Shown here: one piece after another, positions 45,981-54,696 of the stretch
Position numbering within the stretch: position 1 is the first letter of the stretch
Layout of the letters: each line of letters starts with the position of its first letter
From: Paracoccaceae bacterium
Lineage (GTDB): Bacteria; Pseudomonadota; Alphaproteobacteria; Rhodobacterales; Rhodobacteraceae
Direction: 5' to 3'
Assembly (NCBI GenBank): GCA_902554705.1
Contig: CACDPP010000002.1
Coordinates: forward strand, 38,072 to 102,071
Length of the DNA stretch: 64,000 nucleotides
The notes under the pieces: model-generated
Seen by the model: the letters and a program-made list of their open reading frames with translations, nothing else
What the model was told of the DNA's origin: nothing
The model's database searches: none
Program-made: the position numbers and the translations under genes

Positions 45981-47192
45981 ATGCATGCAAGTATATTAGA
46001 TAAACGCTTTATAATTAAAGCTATTCCAGTTGCTGGTCGCCGGCCGATCGAGCTAAATTCTATTATGAAACCGCATCCCCTGTCCTACATGGAGCTTCCG
46101 TTTGATCCGGAATACTCTCTTTACAACAACCGTATGACGCCAGAGCGGTTGAATAACGTAACTGATGACGAACAATATTGGGCCGTACGCCAGAGAGTAG
46201 CTTTCCGAAATACGGGTGAGTTTCCGGTGGAAATTTCTGGCCCAGAGGCCGAAAAATTTGCAAACTGGGTGTTCGCCCGTGATGTAAGCCGGGTAAAAGT
46301 GGGCCGTTGTTCCTACAACTTTGTTCTCTATCACCATGGCGGGATGATTACTGATGGTGTCATGTTGAGACTAGCAGAGGATAAGTTCTGGATGGCGCAG
46401 GCAGATGGTGAATTGATGAAATGGTACTTAGCGCACGCGCATGAATTCGACGTGACGATTTCTGATCCGAATGTCTGGGTTACTCAAGTGCAGGGGCCTC
46501 GGTCGATGGAAGTTCTACGTGATGTCATTGACGGAGATTTTCCCAATAAGTGGCGCTATTTTGATATCGCCACTGTGTCAATCGCCGGGGAAGAGGTCAT
46601 CATCACCCGTACTGGTTTTTCAAACGAACTGGGATGGGAGTTCTACCTGCGGCCCGAAAACGATGCAGAGAAAGTTGGAAACCGGATCCGGGAGGTGGGC
46701 CAGAGGCATGAGATGATACTGACGGGTACCCCGGTGTTTCGTGCGCGCCGCATTGAGGCGGGATTAATGGGTCAGACTGAATTCGATAGCACAACCACGC
46801 CCTTTGATGCAGGTCTTGGTCATTTTGTTCAGATGGAAAAGCCAGATTTCATTGGCAAGTCTGCCCTTGAGAAGGCTGACAAGCGATCCCGCACCTTCGG
46901 CATGCGCGTGCGCAAAGGGATTGCTGAACGTGGCCGGACAATATCAGTTGATGGTAAAAATGTAGGTCAAGTTTGCTCCTCGACTTGGTCCCCCTATCAG
47001 GAATGTGGTGTCGCGCTAGTGCGCATGGATCGTCCTGAAAATGGCCCAGGGACTGAAGTGGAAGTAACTGGCATAGACGGTAAAACTTATAGTGCCCAGC
47101 TATGCAGCCTGCCTATGTATGATGAAGAGGGATCCATAGTGCGCGGTAAGAATACGACCATTCCAGACGGTCCTCATCCCTGGAATGGCTGA
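45981..47192 (+). CDS. GcvT/DmdA-like aminomethyltransferase family protein
   Basis: A 403-residue folate-dependent methyl- or aminomethyl-transferase family protein. The family blocks are VWVTQVQGPRSMEVL, TRTGFSNELGWEFYL and the C-terminal GCV_T_C domain (about 300-390). GcvT works in glycine cleavage and DmdA demethylates dimethylsulfoniopropionate to tetrahydrofolate. This protein lacks the other glycine-cleavage genes nearby, so a demethylase acting on a methylated substrate is likelier. The start is the ATG preceded by a perfect GGAGG; a GTG 54 bp upstream is less likely. Note the OYE/TMADH-type flavoprotein upstream. Confidence 0.82.
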   Translation: MHASILDKRFIIKAIPVAGRRPIELNSIMKPHPLSYMELPFDPEYSLYNNRMTPERLNNVTDDEQYWAVRQRVAFRNTGEFPVEISGPEAEKFANWVFARDVSRVKVGRCSYNFVLYHHGGMITDGVMLRLAEDKFWMAQADGELMKWYLAHAHEFDVTISDPNVWVTQVQGPRSMEVLRDVIDGDFPNKWRYFDIATVSIAGEEVIITRTGFSNELGWEFYLRPENDAEKVGNRIREVGQRHEMILTGTPVFRARRIEAGLMGQTEFDSTTTPFDAGLGHFVQMEKPDFIGKSALEKADKRSRTFGMRVRKGIAERGRTISVDGKNVGQVCSSTWSPYQECGVALVRMDRPENGPGTEVEVTGIDGKTYSAQLCSLPMYDEEGSIVRGKNTTIPDGPHPWNG

Positions 47193-47246
47193 TATCATTA
47201 GAAAGTGAAGTCTTTTATTTCTTCAGTTTTGTTTTAGTATCCGGTT

Positions 47247-48458
47247 ATGAGAAATTCCTATAATCTTGGTGATCCTGGTTTTCTTTCTGATCCGGCGCCA
47301 ATGCTTTCTAGAATGCGCGCTGAAGCTTCACTAGTGAAGGTTAAGTTACCAATTATTGGCTCGATATGGGTTACAACCACCCATGCTGCCACCTCCCAAG
47401 TTGCCAAGGGCAAGGATACATTCTTCCTAACTGGCTTGGGCGCAGGGTTGAAAAAAAAAGGCAATGCAGGGCTACCCTGGTGGTCCCCTCCAAGTTTTCG
47501 CGCGATGGCTGAAAATATGCTTGGCAAAGATGATCCCGAACACCGGCGCCTACGTAAGTTAGTCGACCAAGCTTTTGTACGTCGGGGCATTCGCGAAATG
47601 CGCCCAAATATTGCCAAGATTGCGCAAGCTCGTGTCGCATCGCTCGGAACGGGCACTGTTAATATTGTGCCTGGGTTTTGTCGTGCGTTTCCCTTGGAGG
47701 TAATTGCAGATCTACTTGGTGTAGCCGATGAGGACCGTGAAGCTTTTGCCACCATGGGTAATGCTATGGTTGATTTCAACGGTGGACTATTTGCCATTGT
47801 TAAGATGGTTAGAAGTATTAGTAAATTCTGGCATTTTGTTGGCCAAATGGTTCGAGACATGCGTATCAATCCTCAGCCAGGGCTAGTTACTGACCTGATT
47901 GCAGTTGAGGCGGAGGGTGAACAGTTGACCGAAGATGAATTAGTGTCGATGATTTTCTTGCTAATGTTTGCAGGGTTTGAAACGACAACTCACCTAATTT
48001 CTGGATCGATTATCGCTCTAGATCAAAACCCTGATCAACGGACGTGGTTATTCTCAGATTTTGACAATAGAATTGAATCAGCAACTGAGGAATTATGCCG
48101 CTTCGTATCCTCTGTTGCAGGAACCAAACCACGGATTGCCGCAAATGATATCGAGGTGGATGGGCAATTAATTAAAAAGGGGGATAAAGTGATGGCCTTA
48201 CCTCTTGCTGCAAATTATGATCCTGCAGTTTTTGACCGGCCAGAAATGTTACGATTAGATCGGTTTCCAAATCCGCACCTCAGCTTTTCTACAGGTTCTC
48301 ATTTTTGTCTTGGCATGCAGCTGGCTCGGGTTGAATTACAAGAGGCCCTGCGTGCGTTGTACACAAATCACTTAGAGTTACGAGTGTCAGAGCCTGCAAC
48401 GTATGCCAAACGCCCAGGATTTCGCGGAATTAAGAATCTGAGTGTCACATTGCCCTGA
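47247..48458 (+). CDS. Cytochrome P450
   Basis: A 403-residue soluble bacterial P450. The I-helix oxygen-binding motif is AGFETT (about 241), and the heme-ligand loop is FSTGSHFCLG with the thiolate Cys354. Such enzymes hydroxylate a hydrophobic substrate using electrons from a ferredoxin/reductase pair, which is not encoded here. The Rieske ferredoxin at 16.2 kb belongs to another class and is unlikely to serve. The P450 closes the SABATH, hydroxylase and GcvT-like group, and is 54 bp downstream of the latter. Confidence 0.93.
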   Translation: MRNSYNLGDPGFLSDPAPMLSRMRAEASLVKVKLPIIGSIWVTTTHAATSQVAKGKDTFFLTGLGAGLKKKGNAGLPWWSPPSFRAMAENMLGKDDPEHRRLRKLVDQAFVRRGIREMRPNIAKIAQARVASLGTGTVNIVPGFCRAFPLEVIADLLGVADEDREAFATMGNAMVDFNGGLFAIVKMVRSISKFWHFVGQMVRDMRINPQPGLVTDLIAVEAEGEQLTEDELVSMIFLLMFAGFETTTHLISGSIIALDQNPDQRTWLFSDFDNRIESATEELCRFVSSVAGTKPRIAANDIEVDGQLIKKGDKVMALPLAANYDPAVFDRPEMLRLDRFPNPHLSFSTGSHFCLGMQLARVELQEALRALYTNHLELRVSEPATYAKRPGFRGIKNLSVTLP

Positions 48459-48494
48459 ATGTGAAACTTATAGGAAAGAATCGTAGGAACATTT

Positions 48495-48908
48495 TTATAG
48501 GAATTGATCAGTTTCACGCGAATGTTTTATAAATATATTCATTGCTTCTGTTTCAGTTACTTTTTCCAGAATCCCGCTGTCAATTTCTTCTCTAGTCCAC
48601 ATCCAGCTTTGCACAGGGTCATCTTTCATAGCCCAGTTTGCAAACAGGCGCCTTGTACTCATTCCAGATTTTAAAAGGTAAATTTCTGTGTGCCGATCAT
48701 CTTCAGTGATTTTAGAAAAAGTTAACTCTATTTCTTTTTCAGGGCCCTCCAAGTACTGAAGGTAAAGATCATCTCGGCAGAACAATGCTCCTGATATATC
48801 ATTTTTATCGTTGTTATATCTAGATTTTATTAAAATATGATCTAAGTCGCTTCTGCTAAACCCAAAGGGTGTAGATGCATAGATGATATGCTTTAAATTG
48901 CTTTTCAA
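48495..48908 (-). CDS. BLUF-domain blue-light photoreceptor
   Basis: A 137-residue single-domain BLUF protein. The FAD-network residues are all there: Tyr10 (in IIYAS), Asn33 and Gln51 (in LYLQYLEG), along with the ISGALF strand and the ANWAM region that holds the Trp/Met switch. It senses blue light through FAD. There is no output domain (no EAL, GGDEF or HTH), so it probably acts through a partner protein, as in the short BlrB/PixD types. It is transcribed against the P450 gene and may give light control over that region; this is inference. Confidence 0.88.
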   Translation of the reverse strand: MKSNLKHIIYASTPFGFSRSDLDHILIKSRYNNDKNDISGALFCRDDLYLQYLEGPEKEIELTFSKITEDDRHTEIYLLKSGMSTRRLFANWAMKDDPVQSWMWTREEIDSGILEKVTETEAMNIFIKHSRETDQFL

Positions 48909-49099
48909 AAGACCTCATATAAGCTGATCAAACTCTTAATGCTAACATTTTACCATACTTATATGATTTAGTACATTAATTTGGAGACGACAGCCTTATT
49001 AAAAGTTTTAAGAGACCAAATGCAATTTGCTAGATACAAATCATATGTTAGCCTTTGACTTTAGCTACTGGCAGCAGTCACGACTATTTTTGTTAAAAG

Positions 49100-51436
49100 G
49101 TGAACGGTATAACCGAATTGAGTTCTTTGATGACACCCTTTGAATTACATAACGGCTCACTGCGAGAACCCATCCCTAAGGAGTTCCTAGGTTCGGCTAT
49201 TCTCGATCGGACTGGAGAATTTGAGGCAGGCAGTTATCAGAGCTTCACCCTTAAATATACAGCGGGGCGTTTTGGTATAGATGATAGCGGCAGTATTCGG
49301 ATTGTGTTTCGTTTTGCAACGGACCAAACAAACCCCCAGTTTGATGATCCCTCAGCACCAGGATTTACAGAAGTTATTGCTTCTAACAACGCCGTTCTTC
49401 AGGCCCGCTTTGATCCAAAGGGTAACATCCGGCCGTGGGATCGCACGTTGCAGATCAAAGTTGTCAAAGGCTTTATGAAAGAGGGCGATACGATTACCGT
49501 GCGCTTCGGCGTGACTGATCACGGTGGTGCTGGTATGCGCTTACAGACTTTCTGTGAAAATAGGTACGAATTCCGTGTATTGGTGGATCCAATTGCTACC
49601 TACAATTTCCAGACCTTGCCCGAGCAGCCAGCCATTTCGATCGTTCCCGGTGCGCCCAAGACTTGGGTCGCTGTTATACCTTCGACGATTACGCGCGGAG
49701 AACCCTTTTCGCTCAAGATAAAAGCAGAGGATGATTGGGGTAATCCGACGAATAAGGCTGCTACTAGGCTTAAAGTTAAGAGCAACCGCACAATCAAAAC
49801 TCTGCCCGATTTTATCGAAGTTAAAACAGGTGATTTTGCAACTATAATATCAGATATTATTGTAAGCATAATTGGGCCATTGGAAATCTCGCTCTATGCG
49901 CCAGACGGATCACTTGTGGCTACATGTAATCCCGCCTTTGTTTCTGAAACCCCTGACTTCAAAAGTTATTGGGGAGATTTACATGGTCAATCAGAAGAAA
50001 CCTTGGGTACCAATAACGCTACAGATTATTTTGAATTTGGACGTGACCGCGCATTTCTGGATGCCTGTGCTCATCAGGGCAATGACTTTCAAATGACAGA
50101 TACTTTCTGGAAAGATCTCAATCGGGTCACGTCATATTTTAACGAGGATGGTCGATACGTGACATTACCAGGATATGAATGGTCAGGTAATACAGCTCTA
50201 GGTGGGGATCGAAATGTTTATTTCCCAGTTGAGGGACGTACAATGCGACGTTCATCTCATGCTCTGATTGAGGATCAGAGTGATCTGGATACTGATTGTC
50301 ATACAGCAGGTGAGTTATTCAAAACGTTTGCTAACAATAAGGAATGGGATGTTATCTGTTTCGCCCACTGTGGTGGTAGATATGCTGATATCACTACAGC
50401 GCATGACGGTCGGTTTGAAAAATCTGTCGAAGTTCATTCGGCTTGGGGTACCTTTGAATGGCTTGTGCAGGATGCTTTTAAAAACGGATACAGGGTGGGT
50501 ATTGTTGCTAACTCAGATGGTCACAAAGGGAGGCCTGGCGCCAGTTACCCTGGAGCCGGCTGGTTTGGTGCGGTTGGTGGTTTGACCTGTTTTCTAATGC
50601 CTGAGTTGACACGGAGTAGCTTGATCGATTGTATAAACACTCGTCACCATTATGCCACATCTGGAGGACCGAGCGGGCGAATACGTCTGCAGGTTTTGAT
50701 GTCATTTGATGAACCAGCAACGTTATATTTAGATGATCCGTTGTTGGCTAAAAATTGCAAAACTAAGCCATGCTATCAGGCAATGATGGGTGATATTGTA
50801 TACCTGCCAGCTGGCGCAGCCCACCTGAAAGTAAGCGTTGATGCTGCCGCACCTGTTGTAAGTGTTGATATCTTCAACGGTACGGATCATCTGGAGTGCT
50901 ATCATCCATATGAAGAAAGCGAACTTGGTGATCGTATCACTGTTTTATGGGAAGGGGCTGAATATCGGGGTCGCTTCCGAGCTGTGCCTTGGGATGGTTC
51001 AGCTCATTTTGACAAGGCGACCATAACCTCAGCGGTTCCCGTAAACTTTTTTAATCAAGATAAAAAACTTGATATAACAAGCAGTTCTGATCTTGGCTGG
51101 CAGTCAGTAACCACTGGAAATTTAGCCGGTTTCGTCACAAAGTTAAAAGACAGCAAATCAGGAAGTATTACGCTAAAGACGCCATTAATCAATGAAAGCG
51201 TGAAATTGATTGATATTGGATATGAAGGCAAGTTCCTTGACGCTTCGGATATTTTGCCGCGTCGGATCCAAATGTTTAGATTGCCTGATGATAATCTACA
51301 TACTTCGGTAAGAATTGAGCGAAAATTGGAACCTAAGATGGGAAGGGATAACCCCTTCTATGTGCGCATTACGCTAGAAGACGGGACACAGGCTTGGTCT
51401 AGTCCTATCTACATTCTGCGTGAAATTGAGAATTGA
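49100..51436 (+). CDS. DUF3604/PHP-superfamily metallohydrolase-like protein
   Basis: A 778-residue protein. The N-terminal half (about 1-290) is beta-rich; the central DUF3604 domain starts with YWGDLHGQSEE and carries GNDFQMTDTFW, LPGYEWSG, HCGGRYAD, EVHSAWGTFEW and ANSDGHKGRPGA, which are PHP-type metal-ligand patterns. The tail ends in AWSSPIY, as in the CehA-type protein at 6.3 kb. No signal peptide is visible. Function is unknown; hydrolysis of a phosphodiester or ester is likely. GTG start; an in-frame ATG 30 bp later is an alternative. Confidence 0.8.
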   Translation: MNGITELSSLMTPFELHNGSLREPIPKEFLGSAILDRTGEFEAGSYQSFTLKYTAGRFGIDDSGSIRIVFRFATDQTNPQFDDPSAPGFTEVIASNNAVLQARFDPKGNIRPWDRTLQIKVVKGFMKEGDTITVRFGVTDHGGAGMRLQTFCENRYEFRVLVDPIATYNFQTLPEQPAISIVPGAPKTWVAVIPSTITRGEPFSLKIKAEDDWGNPTNKAATRLKVKSNRTIKTLPDFIEVKTGDFATIISDIIVSIIGPLEISLYAPDGSLVATCNPAFVSETPDFKSYWGDLHGQSEETLGTNNATDYFEFGRDRAFLDACAHQGNDFQMTDTFWKDLNRVTSYFNEDGRYVTLPGYEWSGNTALGGDRNVYFPVEGRTMRRSSHALIEDQSDLDTDCHTAGELFKTFANNKEWDVICFAHCGGRYADITTAHDGRFEKSVEVHSAWGTFEWLVQDAFKNGYRVGIVANSDGHKGRPGASYPGAGWFGAVGGLTCFLMPELTRSSLIDCINTRHHYATSGGPSGRIRLQVLMSFDEPATLYLDDPLLAKNCKTKPCYQAMMGDIVYLPAGAAHLKVSVDAAAPVVSVDIFNGTDHLECYHPYEESELGDRITVLWEGAEYRGRFRAVPWDGSAHFDKATITSAVPVNFFNQDKKLDITSSSDLGWQSVTTGNLAGFVTKLKDSKSGSITLKTPLINESVKLIDIGYEGKFLDASDILPRRIQMFRLPDDNLHTSVRIERKLEPKMGRDNPFYVRITLEDGTQAWSSPIYILREIEN

Positions 51437-51487
51437 TAATTTTAAAAATAAACTAATCCAGTTTTAAAAAGTCGGAGTATATAGTTC

Positions 51488-51563
51488 AGTGATTGGACGA
51501 ATGACAAATTCGTTCTTTCCTCCCTGTTAACTGATGCCCTCACCATAAGGTGAGGGCTTTTTT
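51488..51563 (+). ncRNA. Candidate small regulatory RNA, suhB/AbcR-like, with its own terminator
   Basis: A TATATA box (51478-51483) is followed by about 75 bases holding a 5' hairpin (ACGAAT-GACAA-ATTCGT), a single-stranded CTTTCCTCCC that can pair with Shine-Dalgarno sequences, and a strong terminator. This layout, hairpin then anti-SD stretch then intrinsic terminator, matches the alphaproteobacterial suhB/AbcR (alpha-r15) RNAs, which repress transporter mRNAs. The 5' end is inferred from the -10 box. It lies in the gap between the DUF3604 gene and the YciI-like gene. Confidence 0.55.
51536..51563 (+). terminator. Intrinsic terminator of the candidate small RNA
   Basis: A perfect 9-bp stem (GCCCTCACC with GGTGAGGGC), loop ATAA and a run of six T (51558-51563): the classic Rho-independent terminator. 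It can serve both the small RNA and the upstream DUF3604 gene. Confidence 0.88.
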
Positions 51564-51709
51564 GCTAAATTTTTAATCATCGTGAAGGCTTTTTTGAAAA
51601 CTTTAACTGATTACGTTTGGTAAATGTTGTTAAAAAAACCAAATAATGACTCAATGATGCATCAGTTTGGAATTTAACTGATAAAACGTATTATTTAGAG
51701 GACAAACGT

Positions 51710-51994
51710 ATGATTGTAATGCTGACCCAAGATCTTTCTAAAGGATTTGTTTCATGGAAAGAAATGTACTTTGAAAATAAGGATGCCCTGGAAGCTTTAG
51801 GAGGCAGGCTCATCTTTGCAGGTCCACATAAAGATGATGACAATAAAATGGTAGTTTTGATTGATTTTGATTCTCCAGAAGCGATGAAGGCATTTGCTAC
51901 TAACGAAGAATTAAAGGCAAAACGCGTGGCAGCTGGAGCTATTTTGGAATCCAACGTTGTAACCGTTATGGGTGATGAGTCCTTTACGAGTTGA
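51710..51994 (+). CDS. YciI-like small protein
   Basis: A 94-residue soluble protein. The opening MIVMLTQDLSKGF and the middle GRLIFAGPHKDDDN, VVLIDFDSPEAM suggest the ferredoxin-like dimeric fold of YCII/ABM-related proteins, where a conserved GP-x-D site often carries out the chemistry. Function unknown. It is a single gene, flanked by the small RNA terminator on one side and its own strong terminator on the other. Confidence 0.65.
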   Translation: MIVMLTQDLSKGFVSWKEMYFENKDALEALGGRLIFAGPHKDDDNKMVVLIDFDSPEAMKAFATNEELKAKRVAAGAILESNVVTVMGDESFTS

Positions 51995-52020
51995 CCGTTG
52001 CGAAAATAGAGAAATTTCTA

Positions 52021-52052
52021 AAAAGCCCTGACCGATGGTTGGGGCTTTTTTT
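52021..52052 (+). terminator. Intrinsic terminator after the YciI-like gene
   Basis: A stem of about 13 bp (AAAAGCCCTGACC pairing with GGTTGGGGCTTTT, two G-U pairs, 3-base loop) followed by a run of T. It lies 26 bp after the stop of the YciI-like gene and should end its transcript well before the amidase gene. Confidence 0.88.
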
Positions 52053-52223
52053 ATTTACTTATCATTTTTTTAATTTGTTGTGGCTTGAAACTTATAGTTA
52101 CCTTCAATTTGAAATGCTGAAAGAAAGAAGGAAAATTAGAAGTTTACGCCCATCAGCTCTGCAGATAAGCTTTTTTGAAAAAGCAATTTCGTAATAGAAT
52201 TGATTTCATTAAGGTACTGCAAA

Positions 52224-53651
52224 ATGACAGATACGAGCGATGAGCTTATCAAGCTGACAGCAACTGAAGCGGTTGCTTGTCTTCGTTCAAAGAAATTATC
52301 CCCTCTGGATTTAGTTGAGGCATCTATTAAGCGAATCGAAACTGTTGATACTGAAGTTAATGCTTTACCCATTCATTGTTTTGATCAGGCTCGCGATCAA
52401 GCTAAATCCCTTAATTTAGATAGGCATTTATCAAATCCAAAATCACTTTGCGGATTGCCCATTGCTGTAAAAGATTACAATGATCTTGGTGGTGCCGTTA
52501 CAACTTATGGCTCTCCTATATTTGCCAATAACGTTGCACAAACATCTGACGCAACTGTTAGGAAACTGGAAAGTAATGGGGCTATTGCTGTAGCTAAATC
52601 TAACGTTCCAGAATGGGCTGGTGGCCATACATTCAATACTGTTAATGGTTTGACCCGCAATCCTTGGGATATGCGAAAAAGTGCTGGCGGTTCTTCCGGA
52701 GGGTCAGCAGCTGCGTTAGCAAGCGGGCTTGTTTGGTTGGCCACAGGTAATGATCTAGGTGGTAGTTTACGCACGCCAGCTGCGTTTAATGGAGTTGTTG
52801 GTTTACGGCCCAGCCCAGGGCGGGTTCCACGTGGGATCCGTCTGCCGTCTATGGATACACTTTGGGTTGAAGGGCCAATGGCGCGAAATGTGGACGACTT
52901 AGCTCTAATGCTTGATGCCGGTTTAGGCCATCAAATAGATGACCCGTTGTCTTTTGATCATTCTGGGTCCTCTTTTGTTGATATTTTAAAGGGAACGAAT
53001 ATTCCAAAACGCGTTGCATTTAGTTCTGATCTTTCCATTGTTTCAATGGAGAAGGAAATCGCAGAAGTTTGCGGTGGTGCAACAACGGTCTTTGCAGATA
53101 TTGGCGCTGAAGTAACAGATGAAATCCCAGATTTCACTGGCGTACTTGAGGCGTTTCAAACGCTCCGTGCTGTTTTGTTTGCTACCATGATGGAGCCCAT
53201 TCTGCAGCAGCATCGTAATAAGATAGCTCCTGAGATTATTGGTAATATTGAGCGTGGTTTGAACATTAAGCCGTCTCAGATATTTGAGGCCGAACGGATT
53301 AGAATTGAGCTTTTCAAGAAGATCTTAGTCTTCTTTGAAACACATGATTTTTTAATTTGCCCAGCAGCATCTATAGCTCCATTTCCAGTTGATCAGCGTT
53401 ATGTCACAGAAATTGATGGTAAGCCCTGCGAGACCTATATCGACTGGTTTTCAATAACTTTCGCACTAACCATGACAGCGTGCCCTACGATAAGCGTACC
53501 TTGTGGATTTACATCTGAAGGCTTACCAGTTGGTATTCAAATCATGGGAAAACCTAGGGGTGAAGCCGCTCTATTACTGGTAGCAAAGCAATTTGAAAAA
53601 GCTATTGGTATAGCGGCACAGTTGCCGATTGCACCTCGAAAAGGTATTTAG
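52224..53651 (+). CDS. Amidase signature family enzyme
   Basis: A 475-residue amidase. The catalytic Lys83 is in GLPIAVKDYND; the Ser-cisSer-Lys region is KSAGGSSGGSAAALASG, and the serine nucleophile follows in DLGGSLRTPA, a conserved match to the family loop. Amidases cleave carboxamides, including those of nitrogen heterocycles or acyl-amino acids. I use the ATG preceded by AAGG; an upstream TTG would add eight residues. It is the first gene of an operon with a BKACE enzyme and a dipeptidase. Confidence 0.9.
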   Translation: MTDTSDELIKLTATEAVACLRSKKLSPLDLVEASIKRIETVDTEVNALPIHCFDQARDQAKSLNLDRHLSNPKSLCGLPIAVKDYNDLGGAVTTYGSPIFANNVAQTSDATVRKLESNGAIAVAKSNVPEWAGGHTFNTVNGLTRNPWDMRKSAGGSSGGSAAALASGLVWLATGNDLGGSLRTPAAFNGVVGLRPSPGRVPRGIRLPSMDTLWVEGPMARNVDDLALMLDAGLGHQIDDPLSFDHSGSSFVDILKGTNIPKRVAFSSDLSIVSMEKEIAEVCGGATTVFADIGAEVTDEIPDFTGVLEAFQTLRAVLFATMMEPILQQHRNKIAPEIIGNIERGLNIKPSQIFEAERIRIELFKKILVFFETHDFLICPAASIAPFPVDQRYVTEIDGKPCETYIDWFSITFALTMTACPTISVPCGFTSEGLPVGIQIMGKPRGEAALLLVAKQFEKAIGIAAQLPIAPRKGI

Positions 53652-53665
53652 TTTAGGATATTCAT

Positions 53666-54610
53666 ATGAGTAAAAAGATCAATCATAACAACAAAGTCAT
53701 TATAACCTGTGCACTTACTGGTGCGATTCATACACCAACAATGTCGCCTTATCTTCCTATTACTCCGGACGAAATTACGACAGATGCAATTGCTGCAGCA
53801 GAGGCAGGCGCTGCGATTTTACATCTTCACGCACGTAATCCAGAAACTGGACAACCGGATCAGTCGCCTGAAGGTTTTGCTCCTTTTTTGCCGCGTATAA
53901 AACAAGGCACGAATGCAGTGATTAATATTACTACAGGCGGCAGCCCGTACATGACTGTCGAAGAGCGAGTAGAGCCAGCTGCAAAGTTTAAACCAGAAGT
54001 TGCCTCACTTAACATGGGGTCAATGAATTTTGGACTTTACCCAATGTTGGAGCGTTTTAAAGAATTTAAGTTCGAATGGGAACGTGAACATTTAGAGGGT
54101 TCGCGCGATCTGGTATTTAGGAATTCATTCAAAGATATCGAACATGTACTGAAAACCTGTTATGGAAATGGTACAAGATTTGAATTCGAGTGCTACGATA
54201 TCTCACACTTATATAATTTGGCTCATTTTGTTGACCGTGGATTAGTTAAAGCTCCTTTTTTTGTTCAGTCAGTTTTCGGCTTGCTTGGCGGAATAGGGCC
54301 GCACCCGGAAGATGTGATGCATATGAAACGTACTGCAGATCGGTTATTTGGAACCGATTACCGATGGTCTGTTCTCGGTGCTGGAGCAAATCAGTTTAGG
54401 GTTGCAGCGCAGGCGGCTGCTCTGGGTGGTAACGTTCGAGTTGGTTTAGAAGACAGTATCTGGGCTGGGAAAGGCGAACTGGCAACATCAAATGCCGTGC
54501 AGGTTGTAAAGGTTCGTCAGATTATTGAAAGTCTTGGTCTGCAGGTAGCGACACCTGATGAAGCGAGAGAAATCTTATCACTCAAAGGTGGAGACCAGGT
54601 TAACTTCTAA
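53666..54610 (+). CDS. BKACE family (DUF849) beta-keto acid cleavage enzyme
   Basis: A 314-residue TIM-barrel zinc enzyme of the beta-keto acid cleavage family. The metal ligands are His53 and His55 in ILHLHARN, and the family start is VIITCALTGAIHTP. It condenses a beta-keto acid with acetyl-CoA to give acetoacetate and a new CoA ester. Substrates range from 3-keto-5-aminohexanoate to dehydrocarnitine, and the exact one is not evident. It starts 15 bp after the amidase gene, suggesting a joint degradation route for an amide-containing compound. Confidence 0.9.
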   Translation: MSKKINHNNKVIITCALTGAIHTPTMSPYLPITPDEITTDAIAAAEAGAAILHLHARNPETGQPDQSPEGFAPFLPRIKQGTNAVINITTGGSPYMTVEERVEPAAKFKPEVASLNMGSMNFGLYPMLERFKEFKFEWEREHLEGSRDLVFRNSFKDIEHVLKTCYGNGTRFEFECYDISHLYNLAHFVDRGLVKAPFFVQSVFGLLGGIGPHPEDVMHMKRTADRLFGTDYRWSVLGAGANQFRVAAQAAALGGNVRVGLEDSIWAGKGELATSNAVQVVKVRQIIESLGLQVATPDEAREILSLKGGDQVNF

Positions 54611-54696
54611 TATTTTAAAAATGAAAATTCGAAAGAACTAGACGTATCTGAAGGATCTTGTAGGTTTTACTCTGAGATTTGAAAGGTATTTGATAA

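Noticed and set aside
47258..47869. A 203-residue frame antisense to the P450 gene
   Set aside because: It runs fully opposite an intact P450 with complete motifs, has no recognisable domain and low-complexity composition, so it is a shadow of codon bias.
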